This document shows, one piece after another, positions 25,306 to 37,911 of a stretch of DNA of 64,000 nucleotides. Both the position numbers and the translations under genes were made by a program. Origin of the DNA: Winogradskya consettensis (GTDB lineage: Bacteria; Actinomycetota; Actinomycetes; Mycobacteriales; Micromonosporaceae); assembly GCF_018332715.1 (NCBI RefSeq), contig NZ_BOQP01000052.1, forward strand, positions 186,001 to 250,000, read 5' to 3'. Every line of letters begins with the position of its first letter. Positions within the stretch are counted from its first letter, which is position 1. The notes under the pieces are model-generated. The model was not told the origin of the DNA and ran no database searches. It worked only from the letters and a program-made list of their open reading frames with translations.

Positions 25306-26642
25306 GCTTTTGCCTTACTCCCCGCAGCAGCCGCCGCCCGAGCCGCGAAGGGCAGGGCGGCACCGATCGTCTCCATGGCGGCGTCGTCCAGCGCCGTCGA
25401 CACGAACCACGACTCGAAAGCGCTCGGCGGAAGATATACGCCCCGGCTGAGCATTTCGTGGAAGAACGCTTTGAACGCCCCGGCGTCCTGGGTCTTCGCG
25501 GAGTCGTAGTCCACGACGTCGACCTCGGTGAAGAAGATCGAGAACATGTTGCCGGCGAAGGACAGCCGGTGCGCGACGCCCGCGGTCGTCAGCTCGGCGG
25601 ACGCGAGCGCGCCGATGGTCGCCGACAGCTCGTCGAGACGCTTGTAGGCGGCATCGTCGGCGAGGCGCAGGCTGGCCAGCCCGGCGGCGCAGGCGAGCGG
25701 GTTACCGGAGAGCGTGCCGGCCTGGTAGACCGGACCGGCCGGGGCCAGGCGGGACATGATCTCCGTGCGGCCGCCGAAGGCCGCGGCGGGCAGGCCACCA
25801 CCCATGACCTTGCCGTACGTGAACAGGTCGGCGTCGACCGGCTCGAGACCCGCCCAGCCGCCCGCGGACACCCGGAAACCGGTCATGACCTCGTCGACGA
25901 TGAGCAGGGCGCCGTTGGCGTGCGCTACCTCGGCGAGACGCTGGTTGAAGCCCTCGCGCGGTGCGACGACGCCCATGTTCCCGGCGGCGGCCTCGGTGAT
26001 GATCGCGGCGATGTCGTCCTGCTCCGCGAAGACCCGCTCGACCGCACCAATGTCGTTGTAGGGCACCACGATGGTCTCGCTGGCCGCCGCGCCGGTGACG
26101 CCGGGCGAATCAGGCAGCCCCAGCGTGGCGACCCCGGAGCCCGCCGAGGCGAGCAGCGCGTCGACGTGACCGTGGTAGCAGCCGGCGAACTTCACGATCT
26201 TGGAGCGGCCGGTGAAGCCCCGGGCCAGCCGGATCGCGGTCATGGTCGCCTCGGTGCCCGAATTGACCAGGCGGACCTGCTCGACGGGGGTCCGCCGGAC
26301 GATCTCCTCGGCCAGGTCGACCTCGCCCGCGGTGGGCGTACCGAAACTGGTCCCGCGAGCCGCCGCGGCCTGGACCGCGGCGATGATCTCGGGGTGTGCC
26401 TGGCCGTGGATCATCGGCCCCCAGGAGCAGACCAGGTCGACATAACGCCGCCCGTCGGCGTCCAGGAGCCATGCTCCGGAGCCCTCGGTCATGAACCGGG
26501 GCGTGCCGCCCACGGCATGGAAGGCACGCACGGGTGAATTGACCCCGCCGGGAATGATGACCTTGGCGCGGTCGAACAGTGCCTGGGAAACCGGAGCATC
26601 CTGCGGATAAGGCGTGCCCTCGGTGCGGTATGAGGTGGTCAC
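25302..26642 (-). CDS. hemL: Glutamate-1-semialdehyde 2,1-aminomutase
   Basis: A PLP enzyme that converts glutamate-1-semialdehyde to 5-aminolevulinate, the last step of the C5 route to tetrapyrroles. The 446-residue protein has the PLP lysine Lys278 in TYGKVMGGGLPAAAFGG, and the family signatures GGVNSPVRAF, NSGTEATMTAIRLARG and DEVMTGFR. I chose GTG at 26642 because AGAGG sits upstream; ATG at 26654 is the alternative. It begins an operon running through the histidine phosphatase and the cytochrome c maturation genes, linking haem supply with haem use. Confidence 0.95.
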   Translation of the reverse strand: MTTSYRTEGTPYPQDAPVSQALFDRAKVIIPGGVNSPVRAFHAVGGTPRFMTEGSGAWLLDADGRRYVDLVCSWGPMIHGQAHPEIIAAVQAAAARGTSFGTPTAGEVDLAEEIVRRTPVEQVRLVNSGTEATMTAIRLARGFTGRSKIVKFAGCYHGHVDALLASAGSGVATLGLPDSPGVTGAAASETIVVPYNDIGAVERVFAEQDDIAAIITEAAAGNMGVVAPREGFNQRLAEVAHANGALLIVDEVMTGFRVSAGGWAGLEPVDADLFTYGKVMGGGLPAAAFGGRTEIMSRLAPAGPVYQAGTLSGNPLACAAGLASLRLADDAAYKRLDELSATIGALASAELTTAGVAHRLSFAGNMFSIFFTEVDVVDYDSAKTQDAGAFKAFFHEMLSRGVYLPPSAFESWFVSTALDDAAMETIGAALPFAARAAAAAGSKAKA

Positions 26643-26700
26643 AGCGCCTCTCATTCTGTCAGCGCCGGTACGGGCGCGTCCCGTCAGCCCCCGCCACGGG

Positions 26701-26730
26701 TTGGCTAGGTCACGGTCAATGCCCTCTAGT
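26701..26730 (+). promoter_or_regulatory. Possible promoter between hemL and the STAS gene
   Basis: TTGGCT (26701-26706) and TCTAGT (26725-26730) are separated by 18 bases and lie about 60 bases before the STAS gene. On the other strand a TTGACT sits at 26729-26734, facing hemL. The boxes are moderate matches only. Confidence 0.3.
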
Positions 26731-26790
26731 CAACACCGGCCTCATCGCGCCCAGCAGGCCGGATCACCCAGCTCGCGATAGGGTGACAGG

Positions 26791-27117
26791 GTGGAGCGAC
26801 CGGAGCTGTCCATCACGGTTGAGAGTGCTCCCGACGAGGCTGTCTTTCACCTCGCCGGGGAAATCGACGTGCTCACCGTGACCAAGCTCTCGGCAATGGT
26901 CAACGAGATCCTGGCGGAACCCCCGTCCCGGATCATCCTCGACATGTCGGGGGTCACCTTCTGTGACTCGCAGGGCCTGGGCACCCTCGTGGTCCTGAGC
27001 CGCAAGGCCCAGCACGCCCGCGCGGTCCTCGCCCTGACCAACGTCGGCGACTTCCTGCTGCGCGTGCTCGACATCACGGGCCTGCGCTCAGCCCTGATGA
27101 TCTCCTCCACTGCGTAG
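26791..27117 (+). CDS. STAS-domain anti-sigma factor antagonist
   Basis: A 108-residue single-domain protein of the SpoIIAA/RsbV type. In partner switching, such proteins bind a HATPase anti-sigma factor when unphosphorylated and free the sigma factor. The phosphorylatable Ser60 lies in FCDSQGLGTLV. The GTG at 26791 has AGGGTGACAGG upstream. No kinase gene is adjacent; possible partners are encoded at 33.8 and 50.4 kb. Its last 30 bases overlap the convergent TetR gene antisense. Confidence 0.88.
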   Translation: MERPELSITVESAPDEAVFHLAGEIDVLTVTKLSAMVNEILAEPPSRIILDMSGVTFCDSQGLGTLVVLSRKAQHARAVLALTNVGDFLLRVLDITGLRSALMISSTA

Positions 27118-27684
27118 GAGTGCCGTCGCGGTAACGCGCAGACCTGCGGCGACCCGCTCGGATTCACCTCGTTCCAGCATGGTGAGGATCGCGTCGCTGG
27201 AGAGCGGTGCCAGCAGCAGGTCGGCAAGGAGTGCGGTGTCCAGGTCGGGGCGCGCCTCGGTGAGCAGGCCGGCGATGTGGGCGTGCCAGAAACCGTAGAC
27301 CGGGTGGGCCTCGCGGTCGTCCGGGTCCAGCCGGTGCGCGGTGGTGACCGCGTGGCCGAGCGCCGCGAGCAGGCCTTTGTTGCGGGCGACCACGGCGACC
27401 ACGGCGTCGAGGAAGGCGAGCAACCGCTCCTCGGGCTCGGCGCCGGGGCCGAGCGGGGGTGGACCGCTGCTCACGGAGTCGCCGAGGGCCATGGCCCGCT
27501 CCTGCATGAGCGCGATCATCAGGCCCATCCGGGAGCCGAAGCGGTGGAAGACGGTGCCTTTGCCCACCCCGGCCGCGGCGGCGACCTGTTCCATCGAGAT
27601 CTGCTCGGGGCGCAGGCGGGTCAGCAGGTCCTCGGTGGCCAGCAGGATCGCGCTTCGGTTGCGCAGGGCGTCGGCACGCGTCAC
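27088..27684 (-). CDS. TetR-family transcriptional regulator
   Basis: A 198-residue regulator. The N-terminal helix-turn-helix (ISMEQVAAAAGVGKGTVFHRFGSRMGL, about residues 28-55) is typical of the TetR family; the rest is an alpha-helical ligand-binding and dimerisation domain. The GTG at 27684 lies 22 bases from a perfect 8-bp-arm palindrome (27707-27725) in the short divergent region shared with a quinone oxidoreductase gene. It probably represses itself and that gene, and is released by a small hydrophobic or quinone-like ligand (inference). Confidence 0.92.
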   Translation of the reverse strand: MTRADALRNRSAILLATEDLLTRLRPEQISMEQVAAAAGVGKGTVFHRFGSRMGLMIALMQERAMALGDSVSSGPPPLGPGAEPEERLLAFLDAVVAVVARNKGLLAALGHAVTTAHRLDPDDREAHPVYGFWHAHIAGLLTEARPDLDTALLADLLLAPLSSDAILTMLERGESERVAAGLRVTATALLRSGGDHQG

Positions 27685-27706
27685 GGATCCATCTTCCCCC
27701 TTGCTA

Positions 27707-27725
27707 ACTGGACCGGCGGTCCAGT
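27707..27725. promoter_or_regulatory. Palindromic operator for the TetR regulator
   Basis: ACTGGACC, a 3-base centre and GGTCCAGT form a perfect inverted repeat midway in the 53-base gap between the divergent tetR-type and oxidoreductase genes. Size, symmetry and position are those of a TetR dimer operator covering both promoters. Confidence 0.75.
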
Positions 27726-27737
27726 ACGTTCCGAAAG

Positions 27738-28682
27738 ATGCGACGGATGCGCTACTTCGAGTACGGGGAACCTGACGTTCTGACGTTCGAGGAGGTGGAG
27801 ATCCCCGAGCCCGGGGACGGCCAGGTACGGATCAGGACGCAGGCCATCGGTGTGAATTTTGTCGACACGAGATTCCGGCGCGGGCCGTCCAGCGGAGCGA
27901 TCTTCGAGCGGCCACTGCCCGGCAAGCTCACCGGTGACGTGGTGGGCATAGTGGACAAAGGCGACGAAGGCCTGGTCGGGCGGCGGGTTGTGGCGCTTTC
28001 CGAGGATGCGTACGCGGACTACGTGGTCGTCGACGCGCAGTGGATCACGCAGGTGCCGGACGACATGGATGTCGCTGCGGCGAGCATGCTGCCGACGTCG
28101 GCGCCGGTCGCGTTGCGGGCGCTGCGGTCCGGAGTGGTCACGGCGGGTGAGACGGTGCTGGTGCACTCGGCGGCCGGCGGAATCGGGCAGCTGGCGGTGC
28201 AGCTAGCGCGGATGGCGGGTGCCGGGCTGGTGATCGGGACCTCGAGCACCCCGGAGAAGGTCGACGCGGATGTCGCGATCGATTACACCGCTGCGGACTG
28301 GCCCGATCGGGTTGCCGAGGCCGCGCCGGGCGGTGTGGACGTTGTCCTCGATGCGGTCGGCGGGGATGTGCTTCGGCGTAGTTTCGGGGTGCTCCGGGCG
28401 TACGGTCGAATTGTCACTTATGGGGCCGCTTCGGGTGACCTGATCGACGTGCCGATGACCGATTTTTTCGCTCTCCGGTCTTTGATCGGATTTTCGCTGC
28501 TCGCCTGGCGGGCGGCGCGACCAGAGCAGGCGCGGGCCGAGATGACCGAGCTGGCCGGGCTGTTCGCGACGGGGCAGCTGCGGGCCGGACCGGCCGTGAC
28601 GTTGCCGCTCAGTGAAGCGGCCGAGGCGCATCGCCTGCTCGAAAGCAGGGCACACCCCGGCCGGATCGTGCTGATTCCCTGA
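27738..28682 (+). CDS. Zinc-type alcohol dehydrogenase-like quinone oxidoreductase (MDR family)
   Basis: A 314-residue NADPH-dependent reductase. The N-terminal GroES-like domain (to about residue 110) lacks zinc-binding Cys clusters, as in quinone oxidoreductases and zeta-crystallins. The Rossmann domain has VHSAAGGIGQLAVQLA (about 135-150) and DVVLDAVGGDV. It probably reduces quinones or other reactive carbonyls. An alternative start is the ATG at 27747, since neither has a strong ribosome-binding site. The TetR gene and operator upstream suggest induction by its substrate. Its stop is directly adjacent to the stop of the convergent response regulator. Confidence 0.88.
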   Translation: MRRMRYFEYGEPDVLTFEEVEIPEPGDGQVRIRTQAIGVNFVDTRFRRGPSSGAIFERPLPGKLTGDVVGIVDKGDEGLVGRRVVALSEDAYADYVVVDAQWITQVPDDMDVAAASMLPTSAPVALRALRSGVVTAGETVLVHSAAGGIGQLAVQLARMAGAGLVIGTSSTPEKVDADVAIDYTAADWPDRVAEAAPGGVDVVLDAVGGDVLRRSFGVLRAYGRIVTYGAASGDLIDVPMTDFFALRSLIGFSLLAWRAARPEQARAEMTELAGLFATGQLRAGPAVTLPLSEAAEAHRLLESRAHPGRIVLIP

Positions 28683-29233
28683 TCAGGTGCCCCAGCGGGC
28701 CTTCTCCAGCAGCTCCAGCGCCTCGGCGGAGGCGTCCTCGCCGCCGGCGCGCAGCGTGCGGGTGGCCTCGTCGACGAGCTCGGTGAGGCGTTCCCACTGG
28801 TTGTCGCGTTCGCGGGTGACCTCGGCCTGGGCCTTGAGCTGCTGGGTCTTGGTCCAGAGCTCGACGAAGATGGAGACCTTGGCGCGCAGCACCCACGGGT
28901 CGAAGGGCTTGGTCAGGTAGTCGACCGCGCCGACCGCATAACCGCGGAGGGCGAGCTGGGCGTCACGGTCGGCCGCGGTGAGGAAGAGGATCGGGACGTG
29001 CCGGGTGCGCTCGCGGCGCTTGATGTGGGCGGCTGTCTCGAAACCGTCCATGTTGGGCATCTGCGCGTCCAGCAGAATGACCGCGAAGTCGTCGGTGAGA
29101 AGCTGTTTCAGGGCTGCCTCTCCGCTCTCCACCGCCACGGCCTGCACCGGGAGGCCCTGCAGGATCGCTTCCAGCGCGAGCAGATTGTCACGCCGGTCGT
29201 CGACCAGCAGCGCCTTGGCTCGCTCGGCCACAC

Positions 29234-29237
<4 letters not shown>
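28683..29237 (-). CDS. Response regulator with coiled-coil tail
   Basis: A 184-residue protein: a receiver domain (residues about 8-125) with phospho-acceptor Asp57 in ILLDAQMPNMDG and Lys in TKPF, then a short helical, charged tail without a DNA-binding domain. The GTG start overlaps the stop of the poly-HAMP hybrid kinase (GTGA), so this is almost certainly a phosphorelay partner of that kinase. The tail (QAEVTRERDNQWERLTELV) may bind another protein or a phosphatase. Confidence 0.9.
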
Positions 29238-33649
<4,412 letters not shown>

Positions 33650-33761
33650 GCTGTCCTCATTCGCTGTCCGACGCCTTGGGCGATCCATCATCCCTCGCCC
33701 GGCCGGGTCTTTGCGAGATGTGGCTTTGTGCATCCGGGCGTCGGCAGGAGAAGATGCATGC

Positions 33762-35777
33762 GTGCCGGTGGAGGTGGGACACGCGACGGGCGCCCTGGTG
33801 CGCCGGGTACGACTGCCCAACGACCGGCGTACGCCCGCGGCTGCCCGCGCTCTCGTACGCTCGGTCCTGGAAGAAGCAGGCCTGGAGCCCCTCGTGAACG
33901 AGGCGCTCCTGCTGACGACCGAGTTGTCCACGAACGCGGTGGTGCACGCCGGCACCGAGCTCGACATCGAGGTCGCCGCCGACCCGGCCGGGCTGACGGT
34001 CACGGTGACCGACTTCGCCCCGGGCCCGGTCGAGGAGCTCGCGGTCGGCCCCAGAAACGATAAAACGGACATCGGCGAGGTCGCCGAGCGTGGCCGCGGG
34101 CTGCTGCTCGTCGACCATTTCGCCAGCCGCTGGGGCACCGTGCACGAGGGCACCGGCAAGGGCGTGTGGTTCCGGCTGGAGAACCGCGACACCACCACGA
34201 CGACACAGGCCGCGCTGCCCGTCACCGAGGGTGACCCCACTCCCAGCGTCGGCGAGCTGACCGCGCTGCTGGAGGTCGACCCCGGCCGCGGCACCGACGA
34301 CGCGCTGGCCGAGTTCGCCGCGGAGTTGCTCACCCGCCTCTCCCGGCTCACAGGCGCGACCGGTGGCGTGGTCCGCCTCGACCGTGGCGAGGGCGCCGGC
34401 CGCCAACTGCTCGCCCGGCACGGCCGCGCCCCCCGTGACGACGCCGCCACCATCAAGGTGCCGCTCTCCGTGCATCGCCCCTACGCAGGCGAGTTGGAGC
34501 TCGACGCCTCGCCCGACGGCTACGCCCAGCCGCTCGCCACGATCGTCGCCGAGCGGCTCTCGCTGCACCTCGAGAACGACCGCCTGCGCCGCACCGACCT
34601 GCGCCGGCAGACCTGGCTGACGTTCCTGGCCGAGGCGAGCGAGCTGCTCGCCCAGAGCCTCGACGTCAACCTCACCATGGCCCTCATCCCGCAGCTCGTC
34701 GTCCCGCGCCTCGGTCAGTGGTGCGCCGTGCACACCACCGACGCCTGGGGCCGGCTCCAGCTCGCCGCCGCCACCCACGCGGACGAGGCGGCGGTGAACG
34801 AGCTCTACGGCACGCTGTCGGAGACCGGGCCCGACTCGATCCTGTCGCGGCTCGAGGAGGCGTCCCGGCTCGGCCAGCAGGTCATGTTCGGATCGCCCTC
34901 CGACGGCTTCGCGGTGCCGCTGGTCGCCCGGGGCCAGCGCCTCGGCACCCTCGCGGTCGGGCGGCACCTGCGGCATCGCCACGACGCCGACGAGGTCGCC
35001 GTGCTGGAGGACGTGGCCCGGCGGGCGGCGCTCGCGATCGACAACGCGCGCATCCACGACGAACGGCACAAGGTCGCGCGTACGTTGCAGGCCTCGCTGC
35101 TCCCCCCGGCCCTGCCGCACGTCGAGGGTGTCGGCTTCGCGGCGGAGTACGTCCCGACCGGCTCGGAGGTCGGCGGCGACTTCTACGACGTGGTCCCCTC
35201 GGGCGACGGCTGGATCGTGGTGGTCGGCGACGTCTCCGGCAAGGGCGTCCAGGCGGCGACGGTCACCGGCCTGGTCCGCGACGTGATCCGCATCCTGGTC
35301 GACGATGCCAAGCCGATGACCGAGATCCTCTGCCGGGTCAACCGCACCCTGGTCCAGCGGGGCGGCGGTCGCTACTGCACGCTGGCGATGGCCTCGGTGA
35401 CCCGCAACGACAAGAACCTCGACGTCCGCCTGCACCTGGCCGGTCACGACCGCGCCGTGCTGGTCCGCGCGGACGGCCAGACGTCCTTCGTCGGCGAGGG
35501 CGGCACCGCACTGGGCCTGCTGGAGAGCATCTCCTCCCCGGACGCGCTGGTGACGCTGTCCCCGGGCGATTCGCTCATCTTCTACACCGACGGCGTCACC
35601 GAGCGCCGCCGCGGCCGCGAGCTGTTCGGCACAGCCCGGCTGCGCGAGGCCGCAGCGCCGCTGGCGGGATACCCCGCGGACGTGATGGCGGCCCGGCTGC
35701 GCTCCACCACGATCAACTTCTCCGTGGAAGAGCCCCGCGACGACATCGCGATCCTCGTGCTGAGAAACGACGCCTGA
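33762..35777 (+). CDS. HATPase-GAF-SpoIIE (PP2C) signalling phosphatase
   Basis: A 671-residue protein with an RsbW-type HATPase domain (about 1-140, with TNAVVHAG near residue 57 and GRGLLLVDHF), a GAF-like sensor domain (about 290-430) and a SpoIIE PP2C phosphatase (about 440-670). Metal-binding Asp motifs are GGDFYDVV (about 471), VGDVSGKG, YTDGVTE and RDDIAIL. It combines the anti-sigma kinase and antagonist phosphatase functions of partner switching in one chain. GTG at 33762 was chosen with AGGAGAAG upstream. It is divergent from the poly-HAMP kinase with 112 bases between; the next gene starts one base after its stop. Confidence 0.88.
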   Translation: MPVEVGHATGALVRRVRLPNDRRTPAAARALVRSVLEEAGLEPLVNEALLLTTELSTNAVVHAGTELDIEVAADPAGLTVTVTDFAPGPVEELAVGPRNDKTDIGEVAERGRGLLLVDHFASRWGTVHEGTGKGVWFRLENRDTTTTTQAALPVTEGDPTPSVGELTALLEVDPGRGTDDALAEFAAELLTRLSRLTGATGGVVRLDRGEGAGRQLLARHGRAPRDDAATIKVPLSVHRPYAGELELDASPDGYAQPLATIVAERLSLHLENDRLRRTDLRRQTWLTFLAEASELLAQSLDVNLTMALIPQLVVPRLGQWCAVHTTDAWGRLQLAAATHADEAAVNELYGTLSETGPDSILSRLEEASRLGQQVMFGSPSDGFAVPLVARGQRLGTLAVGRHLRHRHDADEVAVLEDVARRAALAIDNARIHDERHKVARTLQASLLPPALPHVEGVGFAAEYVPTGSEVGGDFYDVVPSGDGWIVVVGDVSGKGVQAATVTGLVRDVIRILVDDAKPMTEILCRVNRTLVQRGGGRYCTLAMASVTRNDKNLDVRLHLAGHDRAVLVRADGQTSFVGEGGTALGLLESISSPDALVTLSPGDSLIFYTDGVTERRRGRELFGTARLREAAAPLAGYPADVMAARLRSTTINFSVEEPRDDIAILVLRNDA

Positions 35778-35778
35778 C

Positions 35779-36336
35779 ATGGCCAGGACCCAGTACTACA
35801 CGGCCACCAGCATCGACGGTTTCATCGCCGATCAGGACAACTCACTCGACTGGCTCCTGCAGATCCCCGACGACCGCGCGAACGCCAACCCGTTCGGCCG
35901 CTTCTTCGCCGAGGTCGGGGCGTTCGCGATGGGTGCGACGACCTACGAGTGGGTCCTGGAGCACGAGGGGATGATCGGCGAACCCCTGAAATGGAAGAAC
36001 TACTACGGCGACATCCCGGCCTGGGTCTTCACCCATCGCGAGCTGGAACCCATCCCGGGCGCCAACCTGACCTTCGTGCAGGGCGACGTGCGACCGGTGC
36101 ACGCGGCGATGACCGCGGCCGCAGGCGACAAGAACCTGTGGGTGGTCGGCGGCGGGGAGTTGGCCGGCGACTTCGCCGACGCGGGCCTGCTCGACGAGCT
36201 CATCCTCGGCGTCGCACCGGTGACGCTGGGAGCGGGAGCCCCGCTCTTCCCCCGCCGCTTGCTCTCGTCGCAGGTCACGCTGGCAAAAGTCGAACACCTG
36301 GGACAGTTCGCCTACCTAACCTATGCACTCGCCTGA
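35779..36336 (+). CDS. DHFR/RibD-like reductase family protein (copy 1)
   Basis: A 185-residue protein of the dihydrofolate reductase-like fold shared with the RibD C-terminal domain. Seen: N-terminal YYTATSIDGFIAD, the AMGATTYEWVL stretch, the NADPH-binding WVVGGGELAGDFADAGLLDELIL and a C-terminal aromatic strand. Many such actinobacterial proteins have no known substrate; an F420- or NADPH-dependent reductase is possible. It starts one base after the phosphatase stop (TGA-C-ATG), so it is co-transcribed with it. A close paralogue follows. Confidence 0.85.
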   Translation: MARTQYYTATSIDGFIADQDNSLDWLLQIPDDRANANPFGRFFAEVGAFAMGATTYEWVLEHEGMIGEPLKWKNYYGDIPAWVFTHRELEPIPGANLTFVQGDVRPVHAAMTAAAGDKNLWVVGGGELAGDFADAGLLDELILGVAPVTLGAGAPLFPRRLLSSQVTLAKVEHLGQFAYLTYALA

Positions 36337-36377
36337 TCCGACCTTTTTGTCGGCAAAGTCGTGGCATCGTGTTGGTC

Positions 36378-37028
36378 GTGGCGACGACTCAGTACTACAC
36401 GGCGGCCAGCATCGACGGCTTCACGGCGGATCTGGACAATTCGCTTGAATGGCTGTTCGAGGTCGATGAGGGCACGGACAACCCGTTCGGTGCGTTCTTC
36501 TCCAACGTCGGCGCGTTCGCGATGGGTGCCACCACCTACGAGTGGGTGCTCAAGAACGACAACGTGCTCGAGGAGCCCGAGAACTGGCACGAGATGTACG
36601 GCGAGGTCCCCTGCTGGGTCTTCACCCACCGCGAGCTGCCCCTGGTGCCTGACGCCAACATCTTCATGGTCAGCGGCGACATCCGCCGGGTCCATCAGGC
36701 GATGACGGTCGCCGCCCAGGGCCGCAACGTGTGGCTGGCAGGCGGCGGTGACCTGGTAGCCGAATTCGCCGACGCGGGCCTGCTCGACGAGCTCATCCTC
36801 GCCGTAGCCCCGGCGATCCTCGGCGCGGGCACCCCGCTGCTTCCCCGCCGGCTACACGCCCACCAACTGGCGCTGACCCACGTGGCCCAGATGGGGCAGT
36901 TCGCCTACCTCACCTATGCGGTGGGCAACCTGGCGAACCTCGGCCGGCACCTGGCCGCCGAGACGCTGAGCCGCACCCACCCGACCCTGCTGACCGCCCA
37001 CGACCAGAACATCCGGGTCAGCTCCTGA
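36378..37028 (+). CDS. DHFR/RibD-like reductase family protein (copy 2)
   Basis: A tandem paralogue of the previous gene: TTQYYTAASIDGFTAD, AMGATTYEWVL, VWLAGGGDLVAEFADAGLLDELIL and QFAYLTYAV align throughout. It is 216 residues because of a C-terminal extension of about 35 residues (NLGRHLAAETLSRTHP) absent from copy 1. The GTG at 36378 is chosen to match the paralogue's N-terminus; GTG at 36369 is possible and no good ribosome-binding site is visible. The duplication is not recent at DNA level. Its 3' end overlaps the convergent phosphotransferase by 11 bases. Confidence 0.82.
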   Translation: MATTQYYTAASIDGFTADLDNSLEWLFEVDEGTDNPFGAFFSNVGAFAMGATTYEWVLKNDNVLEEPENWHEMYGEVPCWVFTHRELPLVPDANIFMVSGDIRRVHQAMTVAAQGRNVWLAGGGDLVAEFADAGLLDELILAVAPAILGAGTPLLPRRLHAHQLALTHVAQMGQFAYLTYAVGNLANLGRHLAAETLSRTHPTLLTAHDQNIRVSS

Positions 37029-37911
37029 GCAGGTGCCGGATCTTCCCGGCAGCCTGATCGGCGATGGCGTGCCCCACCGGGCGGGTCACCAGGTCACTGA
37101 GCGCGAACATGTCGAGCACGTTACCGACGTGGGCCCAGTCGTCGACCAGGGGCAGGTCCGCGGGCTGATGCTCGGCGAAGCCCGCGCGGAAGCCGTCGAG
37201 GAATCCGTCGGGATGCTCGGCACTGAACCGGGCCATGTTTGCGGCATCGGCATACGGGCTTCCCGAATAGCTGAACTCCCAGTCGAGCAGCGCATTCACC
37301 CGCCAGCCACCGCCCGCCCGGGAGACCAGGATGTTCTTCGGGTTGATGTCGGCGTGCACCAGCCGGGTGTGGCCGTCGATGCCTTCCAGCGCCGGCGCGT
37401 GCGTCGCGCACAGCTTCACCCAGGCCCGCCGCGTCTCATCGTCGAGCCGGTCCTCGGGAACCGCGGCCATACAGCCCTCCGCGACCGCGACCAGCTGCTG
37501 CGACCAGGGCTGTTCCTCCCTGACGGTCAGGTTGCCGTCCTTGAAGAACCCTCGCCGGTCGAACGTCACGACCGAGACGCCCGCGACGACCCGCCCGACC
37601 TCGGCTCCCAGCGCGGTCGCCTGCCGTCGATCAAGATCGTGCACCTGGCTCAGCACGAGGCCGTCCACAAATTCGAGGACCATCGCCGCGGGCGTCACCA
37701 GCAGGACTTCCGGGACCGGCACGTGCGGGCGGGCGGCCGTCATCACCGCCGCCTCGATCACCGGGTCTCCCCCGCCGAACCGGGCGACGACCTGCCCATC
37801 GGCGAGCGTGAGCAGGCAGGTCTCGTGCGAGAAGCCACCCGCCAGCACCGATGTCGACACCACCGGGCTGCCGAGCGCTGCCGCGATGTCGTGGAGCTCG
37901 TCCTCCCGCAT
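37018..37911 (-). CDS. Aminoglycoside phosphotransferase-like kinase (APH family)
   Basis: A 297-residue small-molecule kinase of the APH/choline kinase fold. The catalytic loop is LVHADINPKNILV (about residues 185-197; HxDxxxxN) and the metal-binding DFG equivalent is ALLDWEFSYSG. The substrate is unknown; a resistance role cannot be inferred. The ATG at 37911 shares one base with the stop of the upstream FAD oxidase (TGATG), suggesting coupling. Many actinobacterial APH-like genes are housekeeping kinases for sugars or amino alcohols. Confidence 0.85.
   Translation of the reverse strand: MREDELHDIAAALGSPVVSTSVLAGGFSHETCLLTLADGQVVARFGGGDPVIEAAVMTAARPHVPVPEVLLVTPAAMVLEFVDGLVLSQVHDLDRRQATALGAEVGRVVAGVSVVTFDRRGFFKDGNLTVREEQPWSQQLVAVAEGCMAAVPEDRLDDETRRAWVKLCATHAPALEGIDGHTRLVHADINPKNILVSRAGGGWRVNALLDWEFSYSGSPYADAANMARFSAEHPDGFLDGFRAGFAEHQPADLPLVDDWAHVGNVLDMFALSDLVTRPVGHAIADQAAGKIRHLLRS

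Noticed and set aside
33650..34456. N-terminal extension of the poly-HAMP kinase (open frame continues upstream of 33649)
   Set aside because: The extension is antisense to the HATPase-GAF-PP2C gene, is Ser/Arg-rich and lacks domains, whereas ATG 33649 has GAGGA and begins a HAMP-type N-terminus.
36378..37028. Second DHFR-like copy as a pseudogene
   Set aside because: The frame is intact, all conserved blocks are present, and only a C-terminal extension differs.
37018..37911. Aminoglycoside resistance gene
   Set aside because: Only the general APH/choline kinase fold is supported; neighbours (FAD oxidase) and sequence give no evidence for an antibiotic substrate.
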